Positions 46,710 through 56,666 of a stretch of DNA of 64,000 bases are shown one piece after another. The DNA lies in NCBI RefSeq assembly GCF_900112475.1, contig NZ_FOLW01000001.1, forward strand, positions 62,001-126,000, in the 5' to 3' direction. The notes beneath the pieces were generated by a model. That model saw only the letters and a program-made list of their open reading frames with translations, was not told the DNA's origin and made no database searches. Positions within the stretch are counted from its first letter, which is position 1, and the number at the start of each line of letters is the position of its first letter. Both the position numbers and the translations under genes were made by a program. The stretch comes from Pragia fontium DSM 5563 = ATCC 49100 (lineage in GTDB: Bacteria; Pseudomonadota; Gammaproteobacteria; Enterobacterales; Enterobacteriaceae).

Positions 46710-49379
46710 TTATGCCAGACGTGGGTTAACTTTGTCTGCATCGATACCAAATTTGGTAATCGCTTCAGCCACAACGCTGGTATTCACTTCACCACGTTTA
46801 GCCAATTCACCCAGAGCAGCAACCACAACATAAGATGCGTCTACTTCAAAGTGGTGGCGCAGGTTTTCACGACTGTCGGAACGACCGAAGCCATCCGTAC
46901 CCAGTACGCGGAAATCGCTGGCTGGAATAAAGTTACGAATTTGTTCTGCAAACAGCTTCATATAGTCGGTAGAAGCAACCGCTGGTGCATCATTCATCAC
47001 CTGAGCAACATATGGCACACGCGGAGTTTCTTGCGGATGCAGCATGTTCCAACGCTCACAATCCTGACCATCACGAGCCAGTTCAGTGAATGACGTTACG
47101 CTATAAACGTCAGAAGTAATGCCGTAGTCATTTGCCAGAATCTGAGCCGCTTCACGTACGTGAGGCAGAATAGAACCAGAGCCCATTAACTGAACATGGC
47201 CTTTACCGTCTTTACCCTTCACCGTTTCCAGCTTATAGATACCCTTACGGATACCCTCTTCAACGCCCTGAGGCATGGCTGGCATATGATAGTTTTCGTT
47301 CAGCGTAGTGATGTAGTAGTAAACGTTTTCCTGATTACCGTACATGCGCTGTAAACCGTCATGCATGATGACCGCGACTTCATAAGCGTAAGTTGGGTCA
47401 TAAGAGATACAGTTAGGGATGGTTAGCGCCTGAATATGGCTATGACCATCTTCGTGCTGTAAACCTTCACCGTTCAGCGTCGTACGACCAGAAGTACCAC
47501 CAACCAAGAAGCCACGCGCTTGTTGGTCACCTGCCATCCAGCACAGGTCGCCAATACGTTGGAAACCAAACATGGAGTAGTAGATGTAGAACGGAATCAT
47601 TGGTAAATCGTTGGTGCTGTAAGATGTGGCAGCAGCCAACCATGATGCGCCAGCACCCAGTTCGTTAATACCTTCTTGCAGAATCTGACCTTTCTCATCT
47701 TCTTTATAGTAGGCAACTTGCTCACGATCCTGAGGAACGTACTGCTGGCCTTTAGGACTATAAATACCGATTTGACGGAACAGACCTTCCATACCGAAAG
47801 TACGCGCTTCATCAGCCAGAATTGGTACTAAACGAGGCCCGATAGAGGCATCTTTCAGCATCACGTTCAATGCACGAACGAAAGCAATAGTGGTAGAAAT
47901 TTCTTTGTTTTGCTCTTCCAGCAAACCTTTGAAATCATCCAGTGCAGGAATCGTCAGCGCTTCGGTAAATGCTGGTAAGCGAGTTGGTACATAACCCTGC
48001 AGCGCTTCACGACGCTCATGCAGATATTTGTACTCTTCAGAATCTTTTTCCAGCGTCAGGAATGGCAGTTTTTCGATGTCTGCATCGGCCACAGGCACAT
48101 TGAAGCGGTCGCGGAACTGACGAACCCCTTCCATATTCATTTTCTTAACCTGGTGCGCAATGTTTTTACCTTCCGCAGTCTCACCCATACCATAACCTTT
48201 GATGGTGTGAGCCAGAATAACGGTTGGTTTGTCCTGAGTTTCCTGCGCTCTCTGCAGTGCTGCATAAACTTTTCTTGGGTCATGACCACCACGGTTTAAT
48301 GCCCAGATTTCATCGTCAGTCATATCTTTGACTAATGCAGCTGTTTCTGGGTATTTACCGAAGAAGTGTTCACGAACGTAAGCACCGTTCTTAGACTTAA
48401 ATGTCTGGTAGTCACCGTCGACGGTTTCGTTCATTAACTGAATCAGTTTACCACTGGTGTCTTTACGCAGCAGCTCATCCCAACGGTTGCCCCACATAAC
48501 CTTGATAACATCCCAGCCAGCACCGCTGAAAATGCCTTCCAGTTCATTGATGATTTTACCGTTACCGGTTACAGGACCATCTAAACGCTGTAGGTTACAG
48601 TTGATGATGAAGACCAGGTTATCCAGTTTTTCACGGGTAGCAATGGTAATTGCACCTTTAGATTCTGGCTCATCCATCTCACCGTCACCAAGGAACGCGT
48701 AAACGGTTTGTGCAGAAGTATCTTTCAGGCCACGGTGATGCAGATATTTCAGGAAGCGAGCCTGATAAATCGCACTGATTGGACCCAGACCCATGGAAAC
48801 GGTCGGGAACTGCCAGAATTCAGGCATCAGTTTAGGGTGCGGATAAGAAGACAGTCCTTTACCGTGAACTTCCTGACGGAAGTTATTCATCTGCTCTTCA
48901 GTCAGACGGCCTTCAAGGAAGGCACGGGCATAGATTCCTGGGGAAATGTGACCTTGGAAATACACCAAGTCACCGCCGTCTTTCGCATTACGAGCACGGA
49001 AGAAGTGGTTAAAACACACTTCATAGATGGTCGCAGATGACTGGAAAGAGGCCATGTGACCGCCCAGTTCCAAGTCTTTCTTGGAAGCGCGCAGTACGGT
49101 CATGATAGAGTTCCAACGGATAATAGAACGAATACGGCGCTCTAAATCGAGGTTACCCGGATACGCAGGTTCATCAGCCAGTGCAATGGTATTAATATAA
49201 TCGCTGGTAGATGATGCACCTGACGGTAAATTAACGCCGGCCTTACGTGCAGACGCCATAACCTGATCAATCAGATATTGAGCACGCTCAACGCCTTCTT
49301 CACGGATGACCGATTCGATCGCCTGCAACCAATCGCGGGTTTCAATCGGATCCACGTCTTGATTTACAATTTCCGACAT
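46710..49379 (-). CDS. aceE: Pyruvate dehydrogenase E1
   Basis: The protein has 889 residues (E. coli 887). The thiamine-diphosphate motif is GDGEMDEPESKGAITIATRE...NLVFIINCN, with other conserved segments such as YFQGHISPGIYARAFLEGRL. It decarboxylates pyruvate and acetylates the E2 lipoyl group. It is first in aceE-aceF-lpd and follows pdhR by about 120 bases. Confidence 0.98.
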   Translation of the reverse strand: MSEIVNQDVDPIETRDWLQAIESVIREEGVERAQYLIDQVMASARKAGVNLPSGASSTSDYINTIALADEPAYPGNLDLERRIRSIIRWNSIMTVLRASKKDLELGGHMASFQSSATIYEVCFNHFFRARNAKDGGDLVYFQGHISPGIYARAFLEGRLTEEQMNNFRQEVHGKGLSSYPHPKLMPEFWQFPTVSMGLGPISAIYQARFLKYLHHRGLKDTSAQTVYAFLGDGEMDEPESKGAITIATREKLDNLVFIINCNLQRLDGPVTGNGKIINELEGIFSGAGWDVIKVMWGNRWDELLRKDTSGKLIQLMNETVDGDYQTFKSKNGAYVREHFFGKYPETAALVKDMTDDEIWALNRGGHDPRKVYAALQRAQETQDKPTVILAHTIKGYGMGETAEGKNIAHQVKKMNMEGVRQFRDRFNVPVADADIEKLPFLTLEKDSEEYKYLHERREALQGYVPTRLPAFTEALTIPALDDFKGLLEEQNKEISTTIAFVRALNVMLKDASIGPRLVPILADEARTFGMEGLFRQIGIYSPKGQQYVPQDREQVAYYKEDEKGQILQEGINELGAGASWLAAATSYSTNDLPMIPFYIYYSMFGFQRIGDLCWMAGDQQARGFLVGGTSGRTTLNGEGLQHEDGHSHIQALTIPNCISYDPTYAYEVAVIMHDGLQRMYGNQENVYYYITTLNENYHMPAMPQGVEEGIRKGIYKLETVKGKDGKGHVQLMGSGSILPHVREAAQILANDYGITSDVYSVTSFTELARDGQDCERWNMLHPQETPRVPYVAQVMNDAPAVASTDYMKLFAEQIRNFIPASDFRVLGTDGFGRSDSRENLRHHFEVDASYVVVAALGELAKRGEVNTSVVAEAITKFGIDADKVNPRLA

Positions 49380-49502
49380 GGTTGTTTCCTTATTCTTTCT
49401 TTACGTTAGTTATTTAAAGCCTGTCCTAATAACGTCTTACTCCAGAACTGACGCAAAACATTATTAAGACAGGCTCGGTGTTGTAGTGAGCTGTAACAGC
49501 CC

Positions 49503-50267
49503 TTAATCCTTCCGTTGCTGTAACAAGCGCAGCGATCGCTCGCGACGGGTGTGTTCTCTATCGAGATCCAGCAACACTTCCTCAATAAAGGCTAAATGAC
49601 GATGCGAAGCTTCACGTGCTTTTTCTGGTTCACGTGCAACAATCGCTTCGAATATGCTAGCCCTATGGTTACTCACTCTTTCCAGCATTTCTCGGCGAGA
49701 ATAGAGTAAATCGAAATTCTGACGCACGTTTTGTTCCAACAGCGGAGTCATACAACGCAGTAAATGGAGCAGTACTACATTATGACTCGCTTCGGTAACG
49801 GCCGTTTGATATTGCATTACCGCTTCGGCTTCATTCTGTTTATCGCCGGAAGCCTGAGCGACTTCAATTTGTTTATGATGGGCACGAATACGCTGAAAGT
49901 CTTCATCAGTACCGCGCACAGCAGCATAATAAGCGGCAATTCCTTCCAGAGCATGACGCGTTTCTAATAGGTCGAACTGAGATTCAGGATGCTCCGCCAA
50001 CAGTTCGCTTAACGGATCGCTGAGGCTTTGCCAGAGGTTGGTTTGTACAAAAGTCCCTCCCCCCTGACGACGTAACAGTAAGCCTTTTGCTTCTAAACGC
50101 TGAATAGCTTCGCGTAATGAAGGACGTGAAACATCAAATTTTTTGGCTAGCTCACGCTCCGGCAGAAGTTTCTCTCCTGGACGAAGGGTTCCTTCAAGAA
50201 TCAGCGTTTCGAGCTGTTGCTCAATAACGTCAGATAACTTGGGTTGGCGAACCTTGTTGTAAACCAT
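49503..50267 (-). CDS. pdhR: Pyruvate-sensing repressor PdhR
   Basis: The start is ATG 50,267 ([20 protein letters not shown]), as in E. coli; an ATG four codons upstream is also open. Length 254 residues: GntR winged helix ([25 protein letters not shown]) and FCD ligand domain. It represses the pdh operon until pyruvate accumulates. A matching operator lies just upstream. Confidence 0.95.
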   Translation of the reverse strand: MVYNKVRQPKLSDVIEQQLETLILEGTLRPGEKLLPERELAKKFDVSRPSLREAIQRLEAKGLLLRRQGGGTFVQTNLWQSLSDPLSELLAEHPESQFDLLETRHALEGIAAYYAAVRGTDEDFQRIRAHHKQIEVAQASGDKQNEAEAVMQYQTAVTEASHNVVLLHLLRCMTPLLEQNVRQNFDLLYSRREMLERVSNHRASIFEAIVAREPEKAREASHRHLAFIEEVLLDLDREHTRRERSLRLLQQRKD

Positions 50268-50294
50268 AATGCTTCTCAAAACGCTCTGGAGTCA

Positions 50295-50309
50295 ATTGGT
50301 AATACCAAT
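50295..50309. promoter_or_regulatory. PdhR operator
   Basis: ATTGGT-AAT-ACCAAT is a perfect match to the known PdhR site (ATTGGTnnnACCAAT). It lies 28 bases upstream of the pdhR start, where it allows autoregulation. Confidence 0.88.
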
Positions 50310-51050
50310 ATCAAATATGTGACGCTAAAGTAACAAAATATTCACCTTATGTCCACATGGCCGTTAATCAAAATCACGCAACGCCAATGACCACCGCGCT
50401 CTCCATAAAATATCGTTAACATTCAAATCATCACTGAAATAAAAACGATTCAGCTAACCATTGGATATTTAACCTTTATGAAACGAATAAAAAATAAAAC
50501 TGAAGCGAATCAGCAAACCAATTGATAAATTATTATATATAATTTAAGCATTTAAATTCACTTTATTTGAATAGTCGAAATGGATGAAAGTGAGCTATCG
50601 GTTCCAATTTTTTTCTTAAAAATCTGTGGAAATGCCTAATGTGCAGTGGGAAATCACCTCTCACACAAAACATCCGGTTCAAAAATAAATTTATCCGCAT
50701 CCCGCTAATGGAAAAAACATCGCCGATGAGTTAGGAACAATCAGTGCTGCACTAAAGTAATAATTTGAAAAGTAATGTTTTTTATAATCGCCGTTGCCGT
50801 TTGATTACATTAAAAAAAAAGGAAAAAAGCTTGAACTAAAGAAAATTAATGCAAACCTTGCTATTTACCACTATTCTTGCCGCTTCGGTAGATGGCATCA
50901 AAAATCTTTTTATTGATAGCTGTAAATTTTTTAATACACACAGCTAACCGCTATTTTCTACCTGACCAGAAACACCGAACAAAATAATGCTATTGCCATA
51001 CTTTCAAAGCAATAAAAAGCCTGACAACAGTCTGTGAGGAATGAACAACA
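50310..51050. promoter_or_regulatory. pdhR-aroP divergent spacer with a TyrR-like box
   Basis: A 740-bp AT-rich spacer without a convincing gene. TGTAAA-N6-AATACA (50,921-50,938) is a partial match to the TyrR box (TGTAAAN6TTTACA) at a suitable place to control aroP. The rest contains A/T runs and no recognised RNA. Confidence 0.45.
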
Positions 51051-52391
51051 ATGAGTGATGAGCTCAAACGCGGTCTTAAAAATCGCCATATCCAATTAAT
51101 TGCACTCGGCGGCGCCGTTGGTACCGGCCTGTTTCTTGGCAGCGCGCAAACCATTAGCATGGCGGGGCCCTCAGTCATATTGGGCTACGCTATCGGCGGT
51201 ATCATTGCTTTTTTGATCATGCGCCAGCTTGGTGAAATGATCACTGAAGAACCGGTTGCCGGCACGTTCAGCCACTTCTCCTATAAATACTGGGGGCCTT
51301 TTGCCGGTTTCCTGTCTGGCTGGAACTACTGGATGCTCTTCGTTCTGGTCAGTATGGCTGAACTAACGGCCGTTGGCCTCTATGTTCACTATTGGTGGCC
51401 TGACATCCCAACTTGGGTTTCCGCAGCATTCTTCTTTGTATTAATCAATGCCATTAACCTAACCAACGTCAAAATCTATGGTGAACTAGAGTTCTGGTTT
51501 GCCATTATCAAAGTCGCAGCCATTATTGGCATGATCGCCTTTGGTTCCTATCTGTTAATCACCGGTACCGGTGGCCCGGACGCCAGTATTGATAACCTTT
51601 GGTCTCAAGGCGGATTTATGCCGTTTGGAACCGAGGGCTTAATTATGGCTACCGCGATTATTATGTTTTCATTCGGTGGTCTGGAACTGATCGGTATTAC
51701 CGCAGCAGAAGCGGACAATCCGGAAAAAACCATTCCTAAAGCCATTAATCAGGTCCTCTATCGCATCCTGATTTTCTATATTGGTTCTCTGGTAGTGCTG
51801 CTATCCCTTTATCCATGGACTAAAGTTGTCGAAGGCGGCAGCCCATTTGTGATGATATTCCATGACTTAAACAGTACTGTTGTTGCTACCGCGCTCAACA
51901 TCGTGGTGCTAACCGCCGCCTTATCAGTATATAACAGCTGCGTATACAGTAATAGCCGTATGCTTTATGGTCTGGCACTGCAAAAAAATGCCCCTGCATC
52001 GTTGGCTAAGACCAATAGCCGCGGCGTACCGGTGAATGCGATCATTTTCTCAAGCACCGTAGCGGCCATTGGCATCGTAATTAACTATTTAATTCCTAAA
52101 GAAGCCATCAACATTCTGATGTCGCTGGTGGTATCCAGTATTGTCATTAACTGGGCGATGATTAGCCTGTCGCATTTAAAATTTCGCGCAGCTAAAGACC
52201 GTGAAGGAGTTACCCCCAAGTTTAAGTCGATTCTCTACCCATTCAGTAACTATCTATGTTTACTGTTTTTAGCAGGTGTACTGGTCATTATGTATTTAAC
52301 TCCCGGCATCCGTATTTCTGTTCTCCTGATCCCGGTATGGTTGGTTATTCTGGGAATTGGCTACGCCATTACGCGTAACACCATAAAGTAA
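51051..52391 (+). CDS. aroP: Aromatic amino acid permease
   Basis: The protein has 446 residues with 12 predicted helices and APC-family motifs (LKNRHIQLIALGGAVGTGLFLGSA; GEMITEEPVAGTFSHFSYKYWG). It imports phenylalanine, tyrosine and tryptophan by proton symport. The position between pdhR and ampD is that of aroP in E. coli. Confidence 0.94.
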   Translation: MSDELKRGLKNRHIQLIALGGAVGTGLFLGSAQTISMAGPSVILGYAIGGIIAFLIMRQLGEMITEEPVAGTFSHFSYKYWGPFAGFLSGWNYWMLFVLVSMAELTAVGLYVHYWWPDIPTWVSAAFFFVLINAINLTNVKIYGELEFWFAIIKVAAIIGMIAFGSYLLITGTGGPDASIDNLWSQGGFMPFGTEGLIMATAIIMFSFGGLELIGITAAEADNPEKTIPKAINQVLYRILIFYIGSLVVLLSLYPWTKVVEGGSPFVMIFHDLNSTVVATALNIVVLTAALSVYNSCVYSNSRMLYGLALQKNAPASLAKTNSRGVPVNAIIFSSTVAAIGIVINYLIPKEAINILMSLVVSSIVINWAMISLSHLKFRAAKDREGVTPKFKSILYPFSNYLCLLFLAGVLVIMYLTPGIRISVLLIPVWLVILGIGYAITRNTIK

Positions 52392-52405
52392 TTAGCCTGA
52401 TGTGA

Positions 52406-52440
52406 AATGCCCGTTTGGATTACCTGACGGGCATTTTTTT
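52406..52440 (+). terminator. aroP terminator
   Basis: The stem AATGCCCGT/ACGGGCATT is followed by seven T, 15 bases after the aroP stop. Confidence 0.92.
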
Positions 52441-52458
52441 ATCCAAATATGATCGCCG

Positions 52459-53028
52459 TCATCCGGCAATCAATGCCTTATACCGTTTCCAATCAAAGTG
52501 CGGTCCCGGATCGGTCTTGCGGCCCGGGGCAATATCGCTATGACCCGTGATCTGCTCCGAGGTAATCGGATAATGATCCATCAATAGCCGGGTCACCTGA
52601 TTCAGGCTCTGATACTGTTGTGGCGTAAAATCCAAGTCGTCCGTTCCCTCCATCTCAATACCGATTGAGAAATCATTACAACGCTCACGCCCTTGAAACA
52701 GAGAAACGCCGGCATGCCAGGCCCGTTTATCGAACGGGACATATTGAATAATTTCACCATCACGACGGATTAAACAGTGAGCGGATACCCGCAAATGACA
52801 AATCTCAGCAAAATACGGATGTTCATTGGCGTCCAAGGTGCCAGTAAACAACTGATCGATGTAGGGACCACCAAACTGAGCCGGTGGCAGGCTAATATTA
52901 TGAATCACCAGCAAAGAGGGAATTTCCCCCGCTGGTCTCTCATCAAAATGAGGCGATGGCACACGCTTCACACCATCAATCCACCCTTGAACTAATTCCA
53001 TCCAATGCCTCTGCGTATTCAACAACAA
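52459..53028 (-). CDS. ampD: 1,6-anhydro-N-acetylmuramyl-L-alanine amidase
   Basis: The protein has 189 residues. Zinc ligands fit His43 (VIHNISLPP), His163 (TGHSDIAPGRKTDPG) and Asp173; the conserved glutamate is in SIGIEMEGTD. It is cytoplasmic, recycles peptidoglycan fragments and thereby keeps AmpR-controlled beta-lactamase low. In E. coli ampE follows and nadC precedes it; neither is present here. The spacer 53,029-53,259 has no gene. Confidence 0.95.
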   Translation of the reverse strand: MLLNTQRHWMELVQGWIDGVKRVPSPHFDERPAGEIPSLLVIHNISLPPAQFGGPYIDQLFTGTLDANEHPYFAEICHLRVSAHCLIRRDGEIIQYVPFDKRAWHAGVSLFQGRERCNDFSIGIEMEGTDDLDFTPQQYQSLNQVTRLLMDHYPITSEQITGHSDIAPGRKTDPGPHFDWKRYKALIAG

Positions 53029-53259
53029 TTGCCATGATTATAAGGCGGGCCATGGTATCTGCGTAATGGTTTATCCAATGTCATCATACTATCTTGGATC
53101 ATTGCTAAGCATCTCGCACTCCCTGAGTAATGATCCCAACGGCCAGAAAATAACTGCGCCCCTATTCCCAAAACTCTGGATTAAATATTTTGTTTTTTAT
53201 CTGGATACTTAAGCTGCTGAACATCGTATTACCTCGCCATACCATCAGGAACCAATACT

Positions 53260-53709
53260 ATGAATCAGCAAGCAGGATTTACCCTTTTTGAACTAATGAT
53301 TGCCATTACTATCATTGCCATTCTCAGTGCCGTAGGACTGCCCGCCTATCAAGGCTATATCCAAAAAGCCGCATTAACCGATATGCTACAGGCGATGGTA
53401 CCGTATAAAACCGCTGTAGAACTGTGCGCGCTGGAAAAAGGTGAGCTCAGCCAATGTAATAACGATAGCCATGGTATTCCTGCCAGTAAAACCACCCGCT
53501 ACGTTTCTCAAATAACCGTCGCTAATGGCTCGATTTCCCTAACTGGCCAAAACGCCCTGTTGGGACTCAGTGTCACCCTAACGTCAGCAATGGATAACGC
53601 AGCCGGAGGCCTATTATGGCAGCGCAGTTGCAGCACATCTAATGCCAATGAAAAAATCATTCAGGCCTGTCATGATATTTTCCGCTTTGATGAGGCAAGT
53701 GAATCATGA
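53260..53709 (+). CDS. ppdD: Type IV pilin-like major subunit (PpdD/PilA)
   Basis: The protein has 149 residues. The short leader MNQQAG is followed by FTLFELMIAITIIAIL, a class III signal cut after glycine with Glu5 of the mature protein, then a globular domain with cysteines near the C-terminus that could form the D-region disulfide (LLWQRSCSTS...IQACHDIF). It is exported by the type IV pilus machinery encoded next. The stop overlaps the hofB start by 4 bases. Confidence 0.92.
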   Translation: MNQQAGFTLFELMIAITIIAILSAVGLPAYQGYIQKAALTDMLQAMVPYKTAVELCALEKGELSQCNNDSHGIPASKTTRYVSQITVANGSISLTGQNALLGLSVTLTSAMDNAAGGLLWQRSCSTSNANEKIIQACHDIFRFDEASES

Positions 53710-55196
53710 ATCGACGTGATTTAGCCGGCAAAGATTTCACTCCGGAACTCATTACTGAATGCCTGCGTCATCGCGTGGTGCCCATAGCAATAGATACCCA
53801 GCAATTAACCATTGCCGCAATTGCCGATAGTTTACCGGCACAGGCCATCTCCGAGCTGGCATTTACCAGCGGTCGACACATTAAAGTTATCGACTGGCCG
53901 GCAATCAAAATCGAGCAACATCTTCAGCGGTTAAACCATGCTTGTCCTGACACCGCTTTAATAGAAGCCGCACAGCAGAAAAATACAGAGACCAGCAGCA
54001 TCAATGAGTTATCAGGAAAAGATCATGACGATGAACCTGTAGTGCAGTTTATTAATCAGGTCATCCGACAAGCGCTTCAGCGTAGAGCATCAGATATTCA
54101 TTTTGAGCCATACAGTCAGCATTATCGCATACGACTGCGCATTGATGGTGCCTTACAGGAAACCCTATCACCACCGTTGGCATTAGCCCCTCAGCTGATC
54201 GCACGCTTAAAAATAATGGCCCAACTTAATATTGCTGAACGCCGTCTTCCTCAGGATGGACAGCTTATCTTTCATTATGAACACCAACCGCGAGCACTAC
54301 GCATAGCCACCATTCCCGTCAACGGCGGCGAAAAAGCGGTATTGCGAGTAATGGAGTCCGACAACCGTCAGCACACCATCTCATCATTGGGAATGAGTCA
54401 ACGTGAGCAGCAACTTTATAGCGCGATGCTACAACAGCCTCAGGGAATGATATTAGTGACCGGCCCAACGGGCAGCGGCAAAACGGTGACCTTATACAGT
54501 GGATTACATCTGTTAAATGATGCTTCTCGTAATATCTGTAGCGTGGAAGATCCGATTGAAATCCCAACGGATGGCATCAACCAAACTCAAGTAAACACCA
54601 AAACAGGAGTCACGTTTAATAGCGCATTAAGAGCTTTATTACGTCAGGATCCTGATGTACTGATGATTGGAGAGATTCGGGATAAAGAAACCGCAGAGAT
54701 AGCCGTTGAGGCTGCTCAAACTGGGCATTTAGTTCTGGCGACGCTACACACCAACTCAACCACTGAAACCTTATTACGCCTAAGTCTGATGGGTATCCCT
54801 GAATATCTGTTAGCCGCCAGCCTGAAGTTAGTTGTGGCCCAACGGTTGATCCGCCGCCTCTGCCCCCACTGCAAAGAAAAACGGCTATTACCGGAGCTGG
54901 TGCACACAGCAAGTAAAACCATCACGCTCTACACCAGCGAAGCCAAAGGCTGTGAAAACTGTAGCGGTGGCTACTACGGCAGAGTAGGAATTTATGAAAT
55001 GCTGGTCATCAATGATGCCATAAAACAAGGGCTATTAACCAAACAGCCGGTCAGTGAACTACACCGCTTAGCCTGTGAGCAAGGTATGGTCTCGCTGTTT
55101 CAATCCGGTTTATCGCTGGTAGAACAAGATATTACCTCACTATCGGAGCTGTATAGAACCCTTGGTTCATTTTCAGGCCAAGCAATATCACCATGA
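53706..55196 (+). CDS. hofB: Type IV pilus assembly ATPase (HofB/PilB)
   Basis: The protein has 496 residues. The N-terminal domain is shorter than in most PilB proteins. The ATPase has Walker A GPTGSGKTVTLYSG, the Asp box and Walker B region (LLRQDPDVLMIGEIRD), a His box (ATLHTNSTTETLLRL) and a zinc site of four cysteines (CPHC near residue 383, CENC near 420). It powers pilus extension. It lies in ppdD-hofB-hofC with 4-base overlaps on both sides. Confidence 0.94.
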   Translation: MNRRDLAGKDFTPELITECLRHRVVPIAIDTQQLTIAAIADSLPAQAISELAFTSGRHIKVIDWPAIKIEQHLQRLNHACPDTALIEAAQQKNTETSSINELSGKDHDDEPVVQFINQVIRQALQRRASDIHFEPYSQHYRIRLRIDGALQETLSPPLALAPQLIARLKIMAQLNIAERRLPQDGQLIFHYEHQPRALRIATIPVNGGEKAVLRVMESDNRQHTISSLGMSQREQQLYSAMLQQPQGMILVTGPTGSGKTVTLYSGLHLLNDASRNICSVEDPIEIPTDGINQTQVNTKTGVTFNSALRALLRQDPDVLMIGEIRDKETAEIAVEAAQTGHLVLATLHTNSTTETLLRLSLMGIPEYLLAASLKLVVAQRLIRRLCPHCKEKRLLPELVHTASKTITLYTSEAKGCENCSGGYYGRVGIYEMLVINDAIKQGLLTKQPVSELHRLACEQGMVSLFQSGLSLVEQDITSLSELYRTLGSFSGQAISP

Positions 55197-56380
55197 AATA
55201 CTCAACCCTGTTTATCTGGCAAGACATTGATGGTAAAACCGGCGAAATCCCAGCCAGCACACGAAACCATGCTAAACAGCTCCTGATTATTCAGGGAACG
55301 GTTCCGGTCAGAATAAAAGCCGGAGTAAAGTTAAGCCGGAAATGCTGGCCGCTAAGCGCGCTGTCTCTGGTTACGCGTCAGCTAGCCACAATGCTACAGG
55401 CTGGGCTTACCCTCTCCCACTGCCTTGGTTTGATTGCCGCCGAACATCCGCAACCAGCATGGCGCTATCTGCTAAAAGAGCTACAAAATCAGATAGCTCA
55501 GGGCAAGGCATTCTCTCTGGCACTATCTGAATACCCTGACGCCTTTCCCCCCTTATTCTGCGAGCTAATTAGAACGGGTGAATTAACCGGTAAATTGGAG
55601 CAATGCTGCTGGTTACTGGCCGAGCAACAAGACAAGCTCATCAAACTACAGAAAAAAGTCCGTAAGGCGCTCAGCTATCCGATATTTATTCTGGCTGTCG
55701 CGTTGCTGGTGGTACTACTGATGTTAACCTTAGTACTCCCGGCCTTCTCGGAAATCTACCAATCCTTCAATGCTCCCCTGCCGTGGTTTACCCAGTCGTT
55801 GATTGATTTATCCGACATCATCAGAGACTTCGGACTACTTATGTTAATCCTTATCTCTATTCCCATTGGCTACTATGTTAAAAAATTACGTCCCCAGCTA
55901 AATTGGCAGCAGAGAGAACAAAGGTTATTACTGCGCTTACCCCTGTGCGGAAAGCTGATCCAGACCAATGGATTAGCCAAAATATTCCGCACGCTGGCGA
56001 TGACTCAACAGGCAGGCATTCCGCTAACCGCCGGCATTAAATCAGCCGCCAACGCATCGGGTAATATTCAATACCTGAATGCACTGCTGACCATACTCAA
56101 GTTAATTGAACAGGGATCGCCTTTGTGTGAAGCCCTACGTCAGCAGACACTGTTTCCTTCACTATCACATCAACTAATCCGTGTAGGTGAAGAGTCAGGC
56201 ACGCTAGACGATATGCTGAATAAGCTGGCGGATATTTACGAAACCGAAGCGGAAACTCTGGCGGAAAATCTGTCCGCAAAAATTGAACCGTTAATCATGA
56301 TGATACTGGGAGTAATTATCGGTGGGCTGGTGATTGCTATTTATTTACCCATTTTTCAACTGGGGAATGTGATGGCGTAG
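55193..56380 (+). CDS. hofC: Type IV pilus inner-membrane platform protein (HofC/PilC)
   Basis: The protein has 395 residues with two GspF domains (LVTRQLATMLQAGLTLSHCLGLIA; FRTLAMTQQAGIPLTAGIKSAANASGN) and membrane segments near residues 165-190, 215-232 and the C-terminus. It forms the platform on which pilins are assembled. It is the last gene of the ppdD-hofB-hofC operon. Confidence 0.93.
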   Translation: MKYSTLFIWQDIDGKTGEIPASTRNHAKQLLIIQGTVPVRIKAGVKLSRKCWPLSALSLVTRQLATMLQAGLTLSHCLGLIAAEHPQPAWRYLLKELQNQIAQGKAFSLALSEYPDAFPPLFCELIRTGELTGKLEQCCWLLAEQQDKLIKLQKKVRKALSYPIFILAVALLVVLLMLTLVLPAFSEIYQSFNAPLPWFTQSLIDLSDIIRDFGLLMLILISIPIGYYVKKLRPQLNWQQREQRLLLRLPLCGKLIQTNGLAKIFRTLAMTQQAGIPLTAGIKSAANASGNIQYLNALLTILKLIEQGSPLCEALRQQTLFPSLSHQLIRVGEESGTLDDMLNKLADIYETEAETLAENLSAKIEPLIMMILGVIIGGLVIAIYLPIFQLGNVMA

Positions 56381-56666
56381 GGTAAAATATGATAAAAGTC
56401 CGCAGTGAGTATTAATGGTTGTTAGTTAAGTTTAATTACGGCGAACATTTCGTCCACTATTAGTACAGAGAATAAATCGACGTTAGTGCATGTGGCCGAG
56501 CAGAAGCGCTAAGGCGAGCGCCTCGTCCAGCATCCATGCTGGACGTGCTCCCTCACTCAGTTGTCAGCTGAATTCCAGCGCTCAATAAAAGGACAAAAAA
56601 TAAAACCAACTTATAAAACTTTCTTAACTCATCAACATTACATTATTGGCGCACGTTTCTACTTCA
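56381..56666. repeat. Intergenic inverted repeats between hofC and guaC
   Basis: The gap between these convergent genes holds a perfect 10-bp hairpin CGTCCAGCAT-cc-ATGCTGGACG and a second one GCGCTaaggcgAGCGC just before it (around 56,496-56,552). No T-run follows, so they are not standard terminators. The layout (variable hairpin, then a segment ending in ATTCCAG) recalls the dispersed repeat, but sequence identity is too low to be sure. Confidence 0.5.

Noticed and set aside
48000-49379. Long opposite-strand open frames across aceE and acnB
   Set aside because: They are shadows of highly expressed genes with biased codon use; none has a ribosome site or a recognisable product.
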